NCBI GenBank assembly: GCA_029959085.1
Contig: JARWIR010000002.1
Coordinates: forward strand, 77,590,224 to 77,654,223
DNA: 64,000 nucleotides
From: Nemophila menziesii
Taxonomy: Eukaryota; Streptophyta; Magnoliopsida; Boraginales; Hydrophyllaceae
Direction of reading: 5' to 3'
Position 1 is the first letter of the stretch, and each line of letters opens with the position of its first letter. Of this stretch, positions 1 to 11,889 are shown piece by piece. The translations under genes were made by a program, and so were the position numbers. The notes beneath the pieces were generated by a model. That model worked only from the letters and a program-made list of their open reading frames with translations. It did no database searches and was not told where the DNA came from.

Positions 1-694
1 ATAATTTAGAGAAACCGACCTAAAAACGGATCCGAAATGCGGAAAAACCTCTGGGTAGTTCGGGTCCAACAGTCAAATTCAACTGATGTTGGTCAAAGTC
101 AACGGCGACTGGTCAAACGACGGTTGGTCAAAGTAATAATATAATATTAATATATATAATATTTGTGAACGAAATTCAGTAGTGCGCTCAATTTTTTCAG
201 TACCCTGAATCCTTCTTCTTTACCCGGTTGCAGCAAAAATTTCAGACCCAAAGCAAAAACAGTGACCCGCTTATATCTTGCTCGATTTGGCACCAAAAAC
301 GACGACAAGATGCTAATTTGATCGTCTTCTCGAATATAACAGATTTGTGAAACAAATTCTTTCAAAAACTCAAAGAAAATCGACAAGAATTAATTTAAAA
401 TTTGAAAACCCTATGTTGATCCAAATTTCTTCTATGCTAAACAAAACATAGTGATATTTGTGTCGTTTGGTTCGCAATGATGATTAGAAAAATCGTTGGG
501 TATCTAATCTTTCAAAAAAAAACGTCGAATTCTTAAGGTAGAATTTCGAATTTCAAAACCCTAATTTTCTTTTTTTTGAAAAAGAAAAAACTTTAAGGGT
601 TCAATAAATCTCCTATAACTCTTAAATCCCCGATTCTTGTGCAATAAAAATATGAGATTTGTTGTGCAAGATAACCAAAGCTCTGATACTAATT
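1..694 (-). mobile_element. internal flank of an LTR retrotransposon remnant, with PBS-like site
   Basis: Read on the minus strand, positions 692 to 681 give TAGTATCAGAGC, one base off TGGTATCAGAGC, the primer-binding site complementary to initiator methionine tRNA used by many plant LTR elements. It lies directly inside the LTR-like block that starts at 695. The rest of the interval would then be 5' leader or gag. A 79-codon minus-strand frame at 147-386 has no recognisable domain and may be chance. The partner LTR would lie left of the window. The PBS match is seen; membership of a larger element is inferred. Confidence 0.4.
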
Positions 695-975
695 TGATAG
701 AATATGATCGGATGAATATAGCACAAGTAAGTAACTGACACGAGATTTACGTAGCAATCAAAGTAGGAAAAAACCATAGAAAGAGGAGAGAGTTTCACTA
801 TAATCAAAGAAAGATTAAAAAAAAATTATATTCTAAAGGGTGTAAATAATAATACACATTACATATGTATATATAGAAAACTCAAAAAATTAGAGTTATT
901 AATATAATGGATCAGATTCTACAAATAAGAATTAAATCATATCTTTAACCGTCAAAATATGTGATTTCAATCAGT
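695..975 (-). repeat. LTR-like block adjoining the PBS
   Basis: The block runs from TGAT at 695 to ATCA at 975, short inverted ends typical of an LTR. On the minus strand it holds a TATA-like stretch (CTATATATAC, near 870-880) about 180 bp before the inner end, as expected for U3, R and U5. The outer boundary is only a guess from the TG/CA rule; no target duplication can be tested because the other end is outside the window. Confidence 0.4.
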
Positions 976-1562
976 GGTAACTATTTTTCTTGGTGGTGGA
1001 ATGTCTGAGTTGGAGACGAGAATATGCTCTGAATTTGATATTTGCAGCACGAACCTTGTTTATTATTAGAAATTTAATTAAGTAAAGATGGTTTTTTAGT
1101 GATAACCTAAGATATTTTCTGTAATTATTTTTTATTTTATGCCAACCGTAAAAAAAACTCGTGCAACCCTGGTCGTTCATGTTATCAAAATTTAAAAATC
1201 TTGGAATTAAGCCTTATTTTCTGTTTTGGCGTTGTTTTAAAATAAATGATCTTCCAAATTAATTGTATTCAGGGAAGATGGATAATGTTGGTCAATTGAG
1301 TGCTAAGATCTGTTTGATTGTCAAAAAATTATTGTTAGCCCATAATTAGATGTGTATGCTTTGACTGCAGTCATATTATAGTATTAAAATTAATTTGAAT
1401 GAAATATTCTTTTATTGGTCCTTGTTTTGTATGGTCATTTTTCAAGTCTCATTATTATTGTGAACTTATGAACTTCAGCTTACGTGCATTTTTCCTTCCG
1501 ACCTGCTTAGTATGGTCAAATAGCTAACATTATTTTGGTCAAAAGAAACTTAAATTTTCTAG
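976..1562. other. no gene recognised
   Basis: AT-rich sequence without a convincing reading frame or repeat. A 69-codon minus-strand frame at 971-1180 shows no known motif. Confidence 0.5.
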
Positions 1563-2081
1563 TAGGGCCGTAACGAGCCGAGGCGAGCCGAATACTAGAT
1601 GTATAGGCTTGTTTGTTTAATTTTCCGAGCCGAGCCGAGCTCAAATTTTTTAAATGAACTGAGCCCGAGCTTCCAGTGATCCAAATAAAAAATGTTAGAA
1701 CTTGTTTATTTAACTTATAGAACAAACTTTCAGTTGTTTTTTATAGTTAAATCGAGACTTTCATGAACGTTTGCTATTTGATGGAGTGTGTGGTATGAAA
1801 ATATGAAACATAACATTTATAAAAAAAAATGTCAAAAGAGATTAAAAATATCCAATTTAATATTGAAGACTTAATAGTATATTTATAAGTAAATAATATA
1901 TAAATTTATAATTCATAATTTAAACGAGCTCACGAGCCGAGCTCGAGCAGGCTCGTTTATTTATCGAACTTAAAATAGAGCTTGAGTTTGAGCTTGTTTA
2001 TATTTGAGCCGATCTTGAACGAGCTTTTCTCTGATCCGAACTCAAACGATTCGTGAGCATCTTGGTTCATTTACCGCCCTA
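1563..2081. mobile_element. hAT-like non-autonomous element
   Basis: The ends form an imperfect inverted repeat: TAGGGCCGTAACGAGCCGAG on the left, and TAGGGCGGTAAATGAACCAAG on the right read on the minus strand. The 8 bp outside each end are TTTTCTAG and CTTTCTAC, sharing a TTTCTA core, consistent with an aged 8-bp hAT target duplication. The interior is rich in GAGCC/GGCTC motifs near both ends (1574-1680 and 1920-2060) and has no coding capacity. The call rests on end structure only. Confidence 0.6.
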
Positions 2082-4439
2082 CTTTCTACCCTATTTGTTA
2101 ATCTAATAAGTATGGCTACACAATATATCTGTCCTTGAAGCTCACCTATCTCTTCTTGCTTTCCACTTTTCCTGAGTGGTATCTTCTATAATCTATATAA
2201 AACCGAAATTTAACGTTTGTAACTAAATAATTTTTGGTAATATATATACAAGTCCCGAATACATAATAAAAAGAGTAGAATATAAGTTTATGTTCTATAT
2301 ATATATATACACAGCCATAATATGGAAGACAGCTTTCTTTCTTTTTTTTGGAAGAATATGGAAGACAGTTTATAAAATGAAATTATAAAATTTTGTTGTT
2401 TAAAACATTTAGAAAGATTAAATGAATAACAACAGCAGAAACTTAAAGTTACTAAAATATATAAATGTCACACATCCCGAGTCTTGGATTTATTCGATAT
2501 TTTTTTAAGTACTTATACCATGTATTTGTGTTTTACATATGCTGGTTATTAGCTCTTTTAATTTTTTTAGTTGTATTTGTAATTCGTATAAACTGTAGTA
2601 GCTAATGTGCTTCTGAAAAAAAAAATTGATTGTGAAAAAAATCACAATTAAAAACGAATTCATGGTCATGTATTACGAAAAGAAACAATATTTTCAAAAA
2701 AAACTTATTTCGAAAAGGAACATGTTCACATAAATGACGGTTGAAAAAGATGACTGTTAAGAAAAAAAGTTGGGAAATTTAAATTCGAATAACACAATAA
2801 ATTAATCTAATTAGATCCCCATAATTAGCTCTTCAGCAAAAATATCAATACGGTCAACGCATACACATGCACCACACCTTACCACACGGTGCCTCACCTC
2901 GCCTCGCCACGACCACGAGCAGATCGGCTATGTGTTTCTCTGGGGAAGACTACCTCCTTCACCCTTTCCAAGAGTGGCGATCCAAGGGTCCAAATATCTT
3001 ATCTTGGTAATAGCTTACAAACACTCATAAATTTTCAAGATTATGTGGTAACATTTTATAACATCCCAACTAGTTATTTTGAGAGTTCAGAATTTCATTT
3101 AATACTAAATAATTTTGATCATATAATTTTATTTTTTTAATCTTCAATATAAATAACACAAAATTTGTTTATATTCTGAATCACTTTGTGCTTAAAAAAC
3201 CAAACTTATTCTGAATTAAAGTAAGTAATTTTACATAGTCAAAATTTCTCTGATAATAAACCTATAAAGAGTGAGATGAGTCATGATAAAATTTAATTTA
3301 GACCCGATTTTATTATTGCTTGTAAGCTAACATGTCTCTTAATTAAGGCCAAAATGAATATGATCTACATGGATAAACATACTTAAAATTAAGTATGCAA
3401 ATGTGAAGGTACATGGGGCTCCTTTTAGTATTTTTTTAATCTTATTTTTCATTTTTTTATATAAGGTGTCTTTATAGTAATTCTTGATAGCTAATATATA
3501 TACATAAATTTAAAGTCATGTAGAAAGATATAAATAAAAGTGGATTTGAAAATAAAAGGGTTCAGAAGCAACGTCCCTAAATTTATTTTTATTTACAAAA
3601 AATTAGATAATTGTATATCTAAATAAATTTGTACTCAAACATAACAATATTTTTATTTACACAATATCAATAAAAAGTTATAAAAACTATAAATCTATTC
3701 TTTGAATCTTAGTATTTTATTTTAACATGGGAGCAAAATTTAAGTCCAATTCTTCAATAATTAAGGTATATTAATTTGTATAAATAATATTTTTTTTTTT
3801 AATATTTTTAATTAATCATTCAAGTTTATAAATAATTTTATAATTTTCTTTAATAATTTGAAGGTGGGCACCCCTTGCTTAAGTGGATTTGCCACTGTCT
3901 ATAATGTCAATATCTTATTTGAAAAATGTTCAATCTCAATAATAATTTCAGTTAACACGATTTAGTTATTACTCCATTACAGTATATTTCAGTTTGTATC
4001 GGAAGATATTGATACTTAAATATTACCTAATTCATCTTTTGCTCTGAATTCCATTTTGATCAATCCATTTCTTTTAAAGTAAAAGAAAAACTTTGGTTTT
4101 TTTACGTTAAACATAATTTAGATTGATAAAAACTAGAAATAAAATATAATAAGTTTGGATTGTTCTTAACCAATACCAGAAGCTACAAGATCAAGTGAAT
4201 AAAGTTTGTAAAAGGGCGGGGGGTAGGGGGAAGGGGGTGGTGAAGAATCACCCAATTGCTAGGAAGAGAGTTTGCATTTGCTTTCTTTGCAACTCAATCA
4301 ATGGCTTGATTTATCTTGCGAGGAACAAAAAGGAAACTAATGTTAAGTGATCGTGATAATGTTTGGATATCCTCAAAAATGTGAAAAAGATGACGATTTC
4401 CAAACTTAGTGCGATTCTTAAGATACTTCATGAGGTTTA
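2082..4439. other. AT-rich interval, no gene recognised
   Basis: Mostly AT-rich sequence with long A and T runs. An 83-codon frame at 2889-3140 begins in a GC-richer patch but has no recognisable domain. A G-rich tract near 4215-4240 adjoins the decayed LINE to the right and could be part of its 3' flank. Confidence 0.5.
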
Positions 4440-6520
4440 GACAATTATTCTTCAAAATATATCTTCTACTTGGTTGAGCAGTTGCCTCGAAAATAGTTTT
4501 CTAATCCCAATTGTTTCTGCTTCTTCAACTAAGTTAGCTTTGAACTTCCACGTTTCCCCTTTCAAAACGTGGCCCTGTTTAATACCGAACACACAAGCAG
4601 CAGATGATGTATTATTTTCTATAAGGTAAGATACAACTACATTAACATAAGTAGTATTATTATCAACCAACTCTTGGAAGTAATGGTTTGTAAGTATGTA
4701 TCATTTTCAGTAATATTAGAGTTAGCTTCATAGTGAAAGTTTTTATGTCTAATGAACTCATCAAAAGCTAGGTAGGCATTTTTGACATTTGTTAAGGGAA
4801 AAATATCATGATTTTCAAATAGTTTTTTGTTTCTAGCTTTCCAAATGGACCAAAGAATCCAAATTTCCATCTAAACTTAGGTTTTTCTCTCTCATCAAAT
4901 GGATTTTTTGCTTTCCTAAGAGTTTAAAACCAATTTTCCAATCTATATGTAAGATCATTTGAAGAGTAGAAGCCTAGGGGAGTTGCAAACCAAGTTTCTC
5001 TAGAGATAGGGCAATGAAAGAATAGGTGCTCAGTTATTTCTATATACTCATTACACAGTTTGCAAGTACAATTCAAAGTACATTTTCTATTAAACTTTTT
5101 ATACTTGGTAGGAATTGCATTTGAAATAACTCGCCATATAAAAATTTTCAATTTAGGGTGCAAATTCATTTTCCAAATATCATTCCAAAAATTATCATTA
5201 AGTTTAAAGAATATAAAAGGTAAGTTAATGTTATTTTGTGTTCTTTTAACTATATTTGATGTTTGTATACACCTCTTTAGTAGTTAGGATTTTTGGAATG
5301 TTTCCAAGTGTATCAACAGCTCTAGTGATACTTATATCCATGTTACGTATTTTTTCCATTTTATCATTTCCAAGGGTATTTACAAATGAGCTCTTCATCC
5401 CAATTATTGTTAATCATTAATAAATTCAGATACTTTAGTGATAGGGATATTAATATATTAAGAGGTTTGTCAGATTGTGGGATCCAATCATCATTCCAAA
5501 CATTGATATCTTGTCTATTTCACGCAATCCGCTTTGTATCTTTCATGTAGTTATCTCTACCAAGGAGTAAACTCCTCTAACCCCAATAGGGGTTATACCC
5601 AATACCAATTGTAGAGAAACTTTCATTAGGAAAGTAGGTTCCTTTTATGACTCTATATGCAATAGAATTTTGATTCGAGTTAAATTTTATGTTAAAAGGG
5701 CAATGTTCATTTGGGAAAAAAATAAAAAATTCAATCCCCCTTCTCTTTTAGGTATTTCCATGTATTTCCAGTTTATCCAGTGAATTATATCTTTGCCTTA
5801 TTTCCCCACCAATAAGAACCAATAAGAGAAGATATTTTATTGCAAATAACTTATGGTATATGAAAAATGGTCATGATATAGACATGAATAGATTGTATCA
5901 CAACTGTTGTTAAGGTTTTTTACCGGCTTCAGAAAAGAGTTTTAAATTCCAATTTTCAAGTTTTGCTATAACTCTTTCAATCAACCATTCAAGAGCTTTT
6001 GTTTTTTTATCTCCCCCAATAAGAGGGTAACCCAAGGTAGTTACCCAAGTTTGAGAGGTGATTCATATCCAGGATTTTAGTCTAGTCAAAGGCAATGTTT
6101 GATGGGGTAATTTTACTATAAAATACACCACTTTTATTAAGGTTTATGCATTAATTGTCCAGAAGCAAGACTATACATGTTCATTACATCTTTAAAGTTA
6201 AGGAATTCATTATGCTCAGCTTTAAGGAAGAATAAGCTATCATCGACAAATAAGATGTGGAATAAAGTGGGACAATTTCTACTCAATTTAATTCCGAATG
6301 AGTATTTTTTTTTACTTTATCTTTTATAAGAGCAGTAAGGATCAGTGTAACTATGTAAAAAAGGGAAAGAAGATAGAGGTCTCCTGGCTTTAGTCCCTTA
6401 GTAGATTTAGGTATATTTATAGGACTGCCATTTATAAAGATAGACTATGATATAGTAGTGAATTTCTACTCTGCTTTTGTTACTCATATCCTAATTGAAT
6501 TTATATGTGTTTGGGGATGG
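4440..6520 (-). pseudogene. degenerate LINE (L1-type), ORF2 3' half
   Basis: Minus-strand pieces in correct order for the 3' part of a LINE ORF2. At about 6350-6400 a decayed GDPLSP-type reverse transcriptase motif reads KPGDLYLL. At 6239-6250 the catalytic box reads FVDD, followed by a SGQ motif. At 4924-5169 there is a zf-RVT domain with IFIWRVISNAIP, then paired cysteines and EHLFFHCP. At 4637-4870 comes the linker WILWSIWKARNK, and at 4452-4670 the start of an RNase H domain. The frame is broken many times and there is no endonuclease part, so the copy is 5'-truncated and dead. Element ends and target duplication were not found. Confidence 0.8.
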
Positions 6521-7036
6521 AGGAGAGGTATGTTCTATTAATTTACCTTTACCAATTGGTCATGTAATCTTTGTAAATAAATTATTTCCCAAGTGGTGTG
6601 TGGTCTCACAAATATAAACATACACATGTTCGTCATCTATCTGAACTAACTTTATTTTGGCAAAGTGGTTGGAATTTTGGAAAATTAAAAATACATAAAA
6701 CTACTTTTTGCTTTCATGGTTTATTCTATTTTATGGTTAAATGATTTGGAATATTAATAATTAGCGTTTCAATTAACCAACGGTTTTTTCTGGATTTAAT
6801 TTCCATTATCCTTGATATTTTTGACTCGCTATTTTTCCTCACCATTGCAACATATTTTAGTTTGGTAACTTTTTTTACGTTTTTGGCAAGTTTAGATACT
6901 TTTTTACAGTGTGACTAACCGGGCCAGCGTGCACCACCTCGACTAGTCTGTCAGAGAATATGCACACCTTCCTTGTATATTTTCAAAATAAATCAGAATT
7001 AGGTTACCTAATATTCAGGGAAGGAGTCAAACCATG
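6521..7036. other. no gene recognised
   Basis: AT-rich spacer between the decayed LINE and an LTR-like block; no motif recognised. Confidence 0.5.
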
Positions 7037-8352
7037 TGTTGGGATTTATATTAATATTGAGTATTAATTAAATCCATTCACGTTCTTTTGGAGAAATGTA
7101 AAAGACTTTTTATCGAAAAAAAATCTCACATATGAAGTGAAATAGAAAAAATATTAGATTTTAATATCTTACCTATCTATTTTTTCCAAAAGAACTAAAG
7201 GCTATGAGCCAAAAAAGAAAAGACAGTTCTCCACACACGGACTACCACCACCACCACCACCACCACCACCCGCCTGGCCCGGCGACATCGACGTCGTGGC
7301 CGTGGTCGTGGATCATGGGCTCGTTGGGGAGTTAGGTATTGGTCTAACGTCCTTTTAATATTAAAATATTGTTTAATATTTTCCGAATCACATTTTAATA
7401 TCCTCGAAATAGTGCATTTCACTTATATTATTTTACAATGCATACATCTTTCCACTCATAACAACCTTTTCCAAGCCATATTTTCAGGACCGGACCAGCA
7501 TACTGGTGCCAGGACCGGCAAGCCGGTGGTAGCCGTTACCCAACGGTCACATGCCACGTCCGATTCTTCCCGTTGTACTAGAAGAGACTAACTAAACCGA
7601 CAATACCGGCCAGAGGCAGAATGTTGGCTATAAAAACGAGCTTATTGTTATGCAGTTATACACCTCTTACCAACTCAACTGTTACAAGCTTATACATCCA
7701 TTAGAGGTCTCAAGCTATCAAAGTTAATCAATCCAAGCTTGATTATTCAACTTGTCTAATCCACTCAATCAAGAAGTTAATCTAAGAAGCATTCAAATTA
7801 TCATCTACTCAAAAAGAGATTTACGCTTAAAGTTATATCCACTCTTTAGGAGTCTTTAGAAAAGTTTATAACACCAACCAAACTCTTTTTATGTCCTCTT
7901 AAGTCTACTCTTTGTAATATATAGATTAAGAGAGAGTCTGAGTATAGGGAGTATACTCGGTTTCCTTGTGTTGCGATAACACAAGAGTTTGCTTCGTGGT
8001 ATCGAAGTGGTTGTAAAGGTATTGTGTTCTCACCTTGGTTTAGAGAGACACAAAAGCTTACTAAACAAGCTTGGAAATCCTAAGGTGGCTGCAAAACCTT
8101 AGGTAGTGGAGTAGGAAAATCGAACCACTATATGTGATTGTGTACTTTCTATCCCTTAACTCTTTACTTATCATATTTCAATTACCTGTATTACTTTTAT
8201 TTCAAACCTCAAGTTATCGCTTGCATGACCCGGTAAGTGTTTGATATATTACCTTAGAGAAGATTTCGTGAAACTTATAATTGACCAAAATATTTTTAAT
8301 TAGGCATTGATTATATTAGTATCCTATTCACCCCCTCACTCTAAGAATTTCA
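7037..8352 (+). repeat. diverged LTR, same family as the two solo LTRs
   Basis: Plus-strand positions 7920-8155 match, with many substitutions, the reverse complement of the solo LTRs at 11890-13255 and 24544-25920. Shared blocks include AGTATAGGGAGTATACT, GTAAAGGT-ATTGTGTTCTC, AGAGAGACAC and GAACCACTATA. A TATA box (GGCTATAAAAACG) is at 7627. The block can be drawn from TGTTGGG at 7037 to TTTCA at 8352, 1316 bp, close to the 1.37 kb of the other two. The 5-bp flanks CCATG and TTGTG do not match, so the left boundary is uncertain. A (CCA)n run lies at 7242-7271 within it. No PBS-like sequence follows. Confidence 0.55.
7242..7271. repeat. (CCA)n trinucleotide tract
   Basis: About ten CCA/CAC units in tandem, embedded in a GC-rich patch reaching to about 7320. 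The valine- and arginine-rich minus-strand frame across it is a by-product. Confidence 0.8.
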
Positions 8353-9309
8353 TTGTGGAGTCAAAAAATAAAAAATAAAACAAGTTTTCTGAAGAGATTT
8401 TGGTAGAAGATGGCTGGTACTTATAGTAGTTGGTGGCAATAATGGAATTTGAAAAGATGTAACAATCAAAACGTCAGCAATGATGGAGCCATTGAAGACC
8501 ATTAATTCTGACGATTCTGAAAGGGTCTATACTCTTCTATATATACAAGTCTTCTCTCATTTTCCAAAGCTACAAAATTGAATCAGAAAAGAACAACTTC
8601 TACTTTCTCTCTAAAATTAATCTAGCAATATTAATATGTAGTTGAAACTCTGTTAGAGATAACCGCCACAAACATAATATCTTTTGACGCCAAAAATTAC
8701 CGTATAATATTTTTTCTACTCCATGTAAGTTTCATGCTATTTCAATTATTGTACTAGATCAGTCTTACTTTAACCGAGATATTGTTTTTCAGATTTCTAT
8801 TTATGTTTTTTTTCAAACCGGTAATTTATTATTTTTTCCAACACCATGTAACTCCTATTCATACCCTTTAAGTACAAATTAAGTATCAAGATTATTTCCA
8901 ATCGAAGTTTAGAATTATATCTAACAAGGGTATTGACATTGGAAGAATTTAAAATAAAATCAGATTACTTTTTGCTTTCAAGTTTTATTTTATTTTATAG
9001 CTAAGTAAAAAACCATGTTAATAATAATGAGAATGTTTTAAGCCATATTTTTTTCCTTGCATGTTAACATTTTTTTAAAATTAATTTACAATGTTATTCT
9101 TTTTGCTTTAATTCTCATTCTTTTTAATATATTACGACTCACTTATTTTGTCCATTCCGGTGTAGTATTTGTTATCTTTCTATATTTTACATTTTTACAT
9201 TACTAAGATCCCCACAACCCCTTTTTTCCTTTTTACTTTTATACATGAGAGGTCAAAAGACCGTGGAAAAGATGAAAATACTTAAGTCAATGATGGTGTA
9301 CTCTTGAAC
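8353..9309. other. no gene recognised
   Basis: AT-rich interval between the LTR block and a LINE remnant. No long frame or repeat seen. Confidence 0.5.
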
Positions 9310-9689
9310 ATAGGGTTATACACCAGTCACGACATCTTCCATCTATTTTTGACTCGTGTAATAAGTTTCCAGAGACCGTCTCGCAAGTATCTATACACTT
9401 ACCGAGGGACCTCAGTCGACACTCCAATATTCGTTAGCGAATCCGCACACGTATTAGTCTCTCTGAATATCCTTTTGATCTTGAAAAAAGTATATTTGGT
9501 TAGTAACGCTTGGATGTTTGATAACCAAAATGTCATTAGTCCTCTAACACTCATGATTGTTCCAAAGCTATGGTGATTTTCCGGGAATCCACCTCAACAT
9601 CACGCTCCTTAACTCCTAGATCTTCAGTTAGGATCAACTCTTCATGGAGTGGTACTAATTTTGCTGTCATCGAGTCTAGAGAAGTCATC

Positions 9690-9690
<1 letters not shown>
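9310..9690 (-). pseudogene. LINE RNase H remnant, minus strand
   Basis: Reading the minus strand, about 9690 to 9400 resembles the C-terminal RNase H domain of plant LINEs: an acidic strand ending in ERDVEVDS, then after a broken stretch the helix RETNTCADSLTNIG, equivalent to the N-x-x-A-D-x-L-A signature. Stops and frameshifts separate the parts. It is opposed to the plus-strand remnant at 9849-10582, with a (CT)n tract between them. Confidence 0.55.

Positions 9691-9691
<1 letters not shown>

Positions 9692-9786
<95 letters not shown>
9692..9786. repeat. (CT)n microsatellite
   Basis: An uninterrupted CT run of about 95 bp. The Leu-Ser repeat frame through it (9570-9833) is an artefact. 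Confidence 0.95.
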
Positions 9787-9788
<2 letters not shown>

Positions 9789-9848
9789 CCTTATGGAATC
9801 ACATTTTTAAAAATAGCTCAATATATGAAGTAAAATGTAATTAATCAC

Positions 9849-10582
9849 AAACTCTCTTCGATGTACTACTTAAGGGCTTGTGGGGAAGTCTATATTGGCG
9901 TGGAGATCGCTCTAGTTTGGTGGAGTTGGTAAGATGGTCTAAACCCACGCACTGATGTTACGCGTTGATGGTAGTGTAGACCCGAGGACGAGATTAGGGG
10001 GCATAGGTATAATTGTAATAAAGAGTGAAGGACATTGGATTGGTGGTTTTGCAAGAAGCACAAGGGAGGTCTTGCCAACGATCACAAAGGTGACAACATT
10101 CTACGTGGGGTTAGCATGGGCGAAGCAATTTGGGTACATCTCACTATGTGTTGAGACTGGTTCTCGAGAACTTCTACTTATGATTTAGAGCGAAGAGCCA
10201 AATAAAAGGCGGAGAGCAACTTCAGTTGATGGGATTCATATCATGTTAAGTCACAATCCCCTATTGAATTGAAATGCATATGTAGGGAAACTAATTTATG
10301 TGCAGATTGGCTCGCAAGGTTGTGGGCATCCCAACATAACTGGAATCGGGATTCCTTGTAGACATGTCAGGAAAATTTTGGGCTCTTTTGATGAGAGATA
10401 AGTGTGGATAATCGACACCAAGATTATCTACAACACTTTCCCTTGGAATGTTCGGTAGTTATACTAATATTACGCGGTCTTAGTACTTATTTGTTTCCTA
10501 ATAATTCTTGAGGTTAAATTTCTACAAATTCTTATCCTTATGTTCATGAATGAACATAAAATTGGTAACATCTTAAAAAATA
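9849..10582 (+). pseudogene. 5'-truncated LINE remnant (RNase H and 3' UTR)
   Basis: Plus-strand frame 9955-10188 starts with VDGSVD and GGIGIIV, the first strands of an RNase H domain, continues with FYVGLAWAKQ in place of the E-containing helix, then CVETGSRELL for the third acidic strand. Downstream, in another frame near 10285-10330, RETNLCADWLARL gives the last signature. It ends with a LINE-like 3' tail (GAATGAACATAAAATTGG) and an A6 run at 10574-10582. A weak candidate target duplication is TAATTAATCAC at 9838 against TAATTTAGCAC at 10581. Confidence 0.65.
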
Positions 10583-10849
10583 ATTTAGCACCTCAATTGT
10601 ATCGTAATTGTTTTTAAGATTATTGACGGTACACATCACAACAAAGAAGATTATTGTGTTTCTGGTCTAGTTTTATTCTCGATCTATTTAATTTTCTTTG
10701 TATCTTAGTTAGTAACTGTTTTTTTCATATACATTTTACCAGCAAATTAAACTTTTTTTTTTTGTTCTAAACGCTTATAAGCAAATTAAACTTCACAAAG
10801 ACGGATAAGACACGCCTAATTAATTGAGAGACGATCGTTTTTTACCCTA

Positions 10850-10915
<66 letters not shown>

Positions 10916-11841
10916 TATTAAAAGACAATTCATAATACTTAGAAAAAAAAAATCAACACCAGCATTAAAAATTCATGACACCTACTGTAGATAAATTAAT
11001 TTCACGAACTAAAGTAGTCCTTGTAAAACAATGTTAATGAGTTGTGCTCTATGCAAGTAGGCGACGTAACCATTAGAAAATCCGTCTGGTCCAACATCAC
11101 ATGGTATTATTTCAAAACTTGGACTTGGACAAAAGAATTATCATCAAATAATCACCTCCAAACCTTCACATTAACCTGGCTAAGTCTCCTTTCTCCGGTT
11201 CGGTCTGATTTTTATCGGTTTTTTTTTCTTATCGTTCTGTCTCGATCTAACGGTTTCGCCTTATCGGTCCGGTCCGGTGTGGTTCTATTTTACCTATAAG
11301 GTAAAATCGGACCGTTACTATGGACCGTGTATTCCGGTTCTTACCAGTTTCGATCCGATTCATTAACGATTCTGGACCGGTCCTAGCGGTTTTATTTTAA
11401 AAGTAATTTTAAAAGTCCTAATTTATATGTTCTTGTCCATTTTATTACAAATGAGTTACTTTTACTATGTGGATTAGTTATTATAATATTGCGTCGATTT
11501 AATTTTACTTAACCTTGTAATTTGTAAGATAATTAAATATTGAATTGTAATATATAAAAATTACACAACTTATTACAATTAACTAATGAATAAGTTATAA
11601 TTCGCTAATAAATAAATTGTTATAATTAAGCAATGAATAAATTATTACAATTAATTATTAACGAATGAATAAATTATAAATTATGACACTTTAATCGGTA
11701 GATTTGGTGATTGAAGGGAGGGGGGTGACTGTGCCTGTGGAATTTAGGCTACCGACGTCTTTACTATAGGTAGTGTGAAATGCATACCCATAAAGGATCA
11801 AACCACCATGTAGTTCTTTACACCCTTGGGAAAAGTGTTAG
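10583..11841. other. no gene; AT repeat and GGTCCGGT-rich patch
   Basis: Contains the (AT)n tract at 10851-10911. The patch at 11190-11400 is rich in CGGTTC, GGTCCGGT and ACCGG with a small palindrome at 11288-11312 (ATTTTACC-TATAA-GGTAAAAT); this looks like the core of another small non-autonomous element, but no ends were found. The rest is AT-rich. Confidence 0.4.
10851..10911. repeat. (AT)n microsatellite
   Basis: About 30 uninterrupted TA units. Confidence 0.95.
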
Positions 11842-11889
11842 TACGATTTTACAAAATATAACTTGAAAGGGTTGAGTTTAAAAGATAGT
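11842..11889 (+). pseudogene. 5' part of an exon-like frame split by a solo LTR
   Basis: After a possible splice acceptor (TTAG, ending at 11841) an open frame runs into the target site GATAG. Taking out the solo LTR and one copy of the target site joins it in frame to 13261-13483. The part right of the LTR is serine-rich. I do not recognise the protein. The continuity of the frame is seen; that it is a host exon is an inference. Confidence 0.35.

Noticed and set aside
2889..3140. 83-codon ORF in a GC-richer patch as a gene
   Set aside because: No known domain, no splice context, and the second half is AT-rich sequence of ordinary composition.
9570..9833. Leu-Ser repeat protein; likewise Arg-Glu and Leu-Ser frames at 24011-24211, 24212-24595, 37996-38238, 38015-38275 and 38088-38384
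   Set aside because: These are six-frame readings of pure (CT)n or (GA)n microsatellites.
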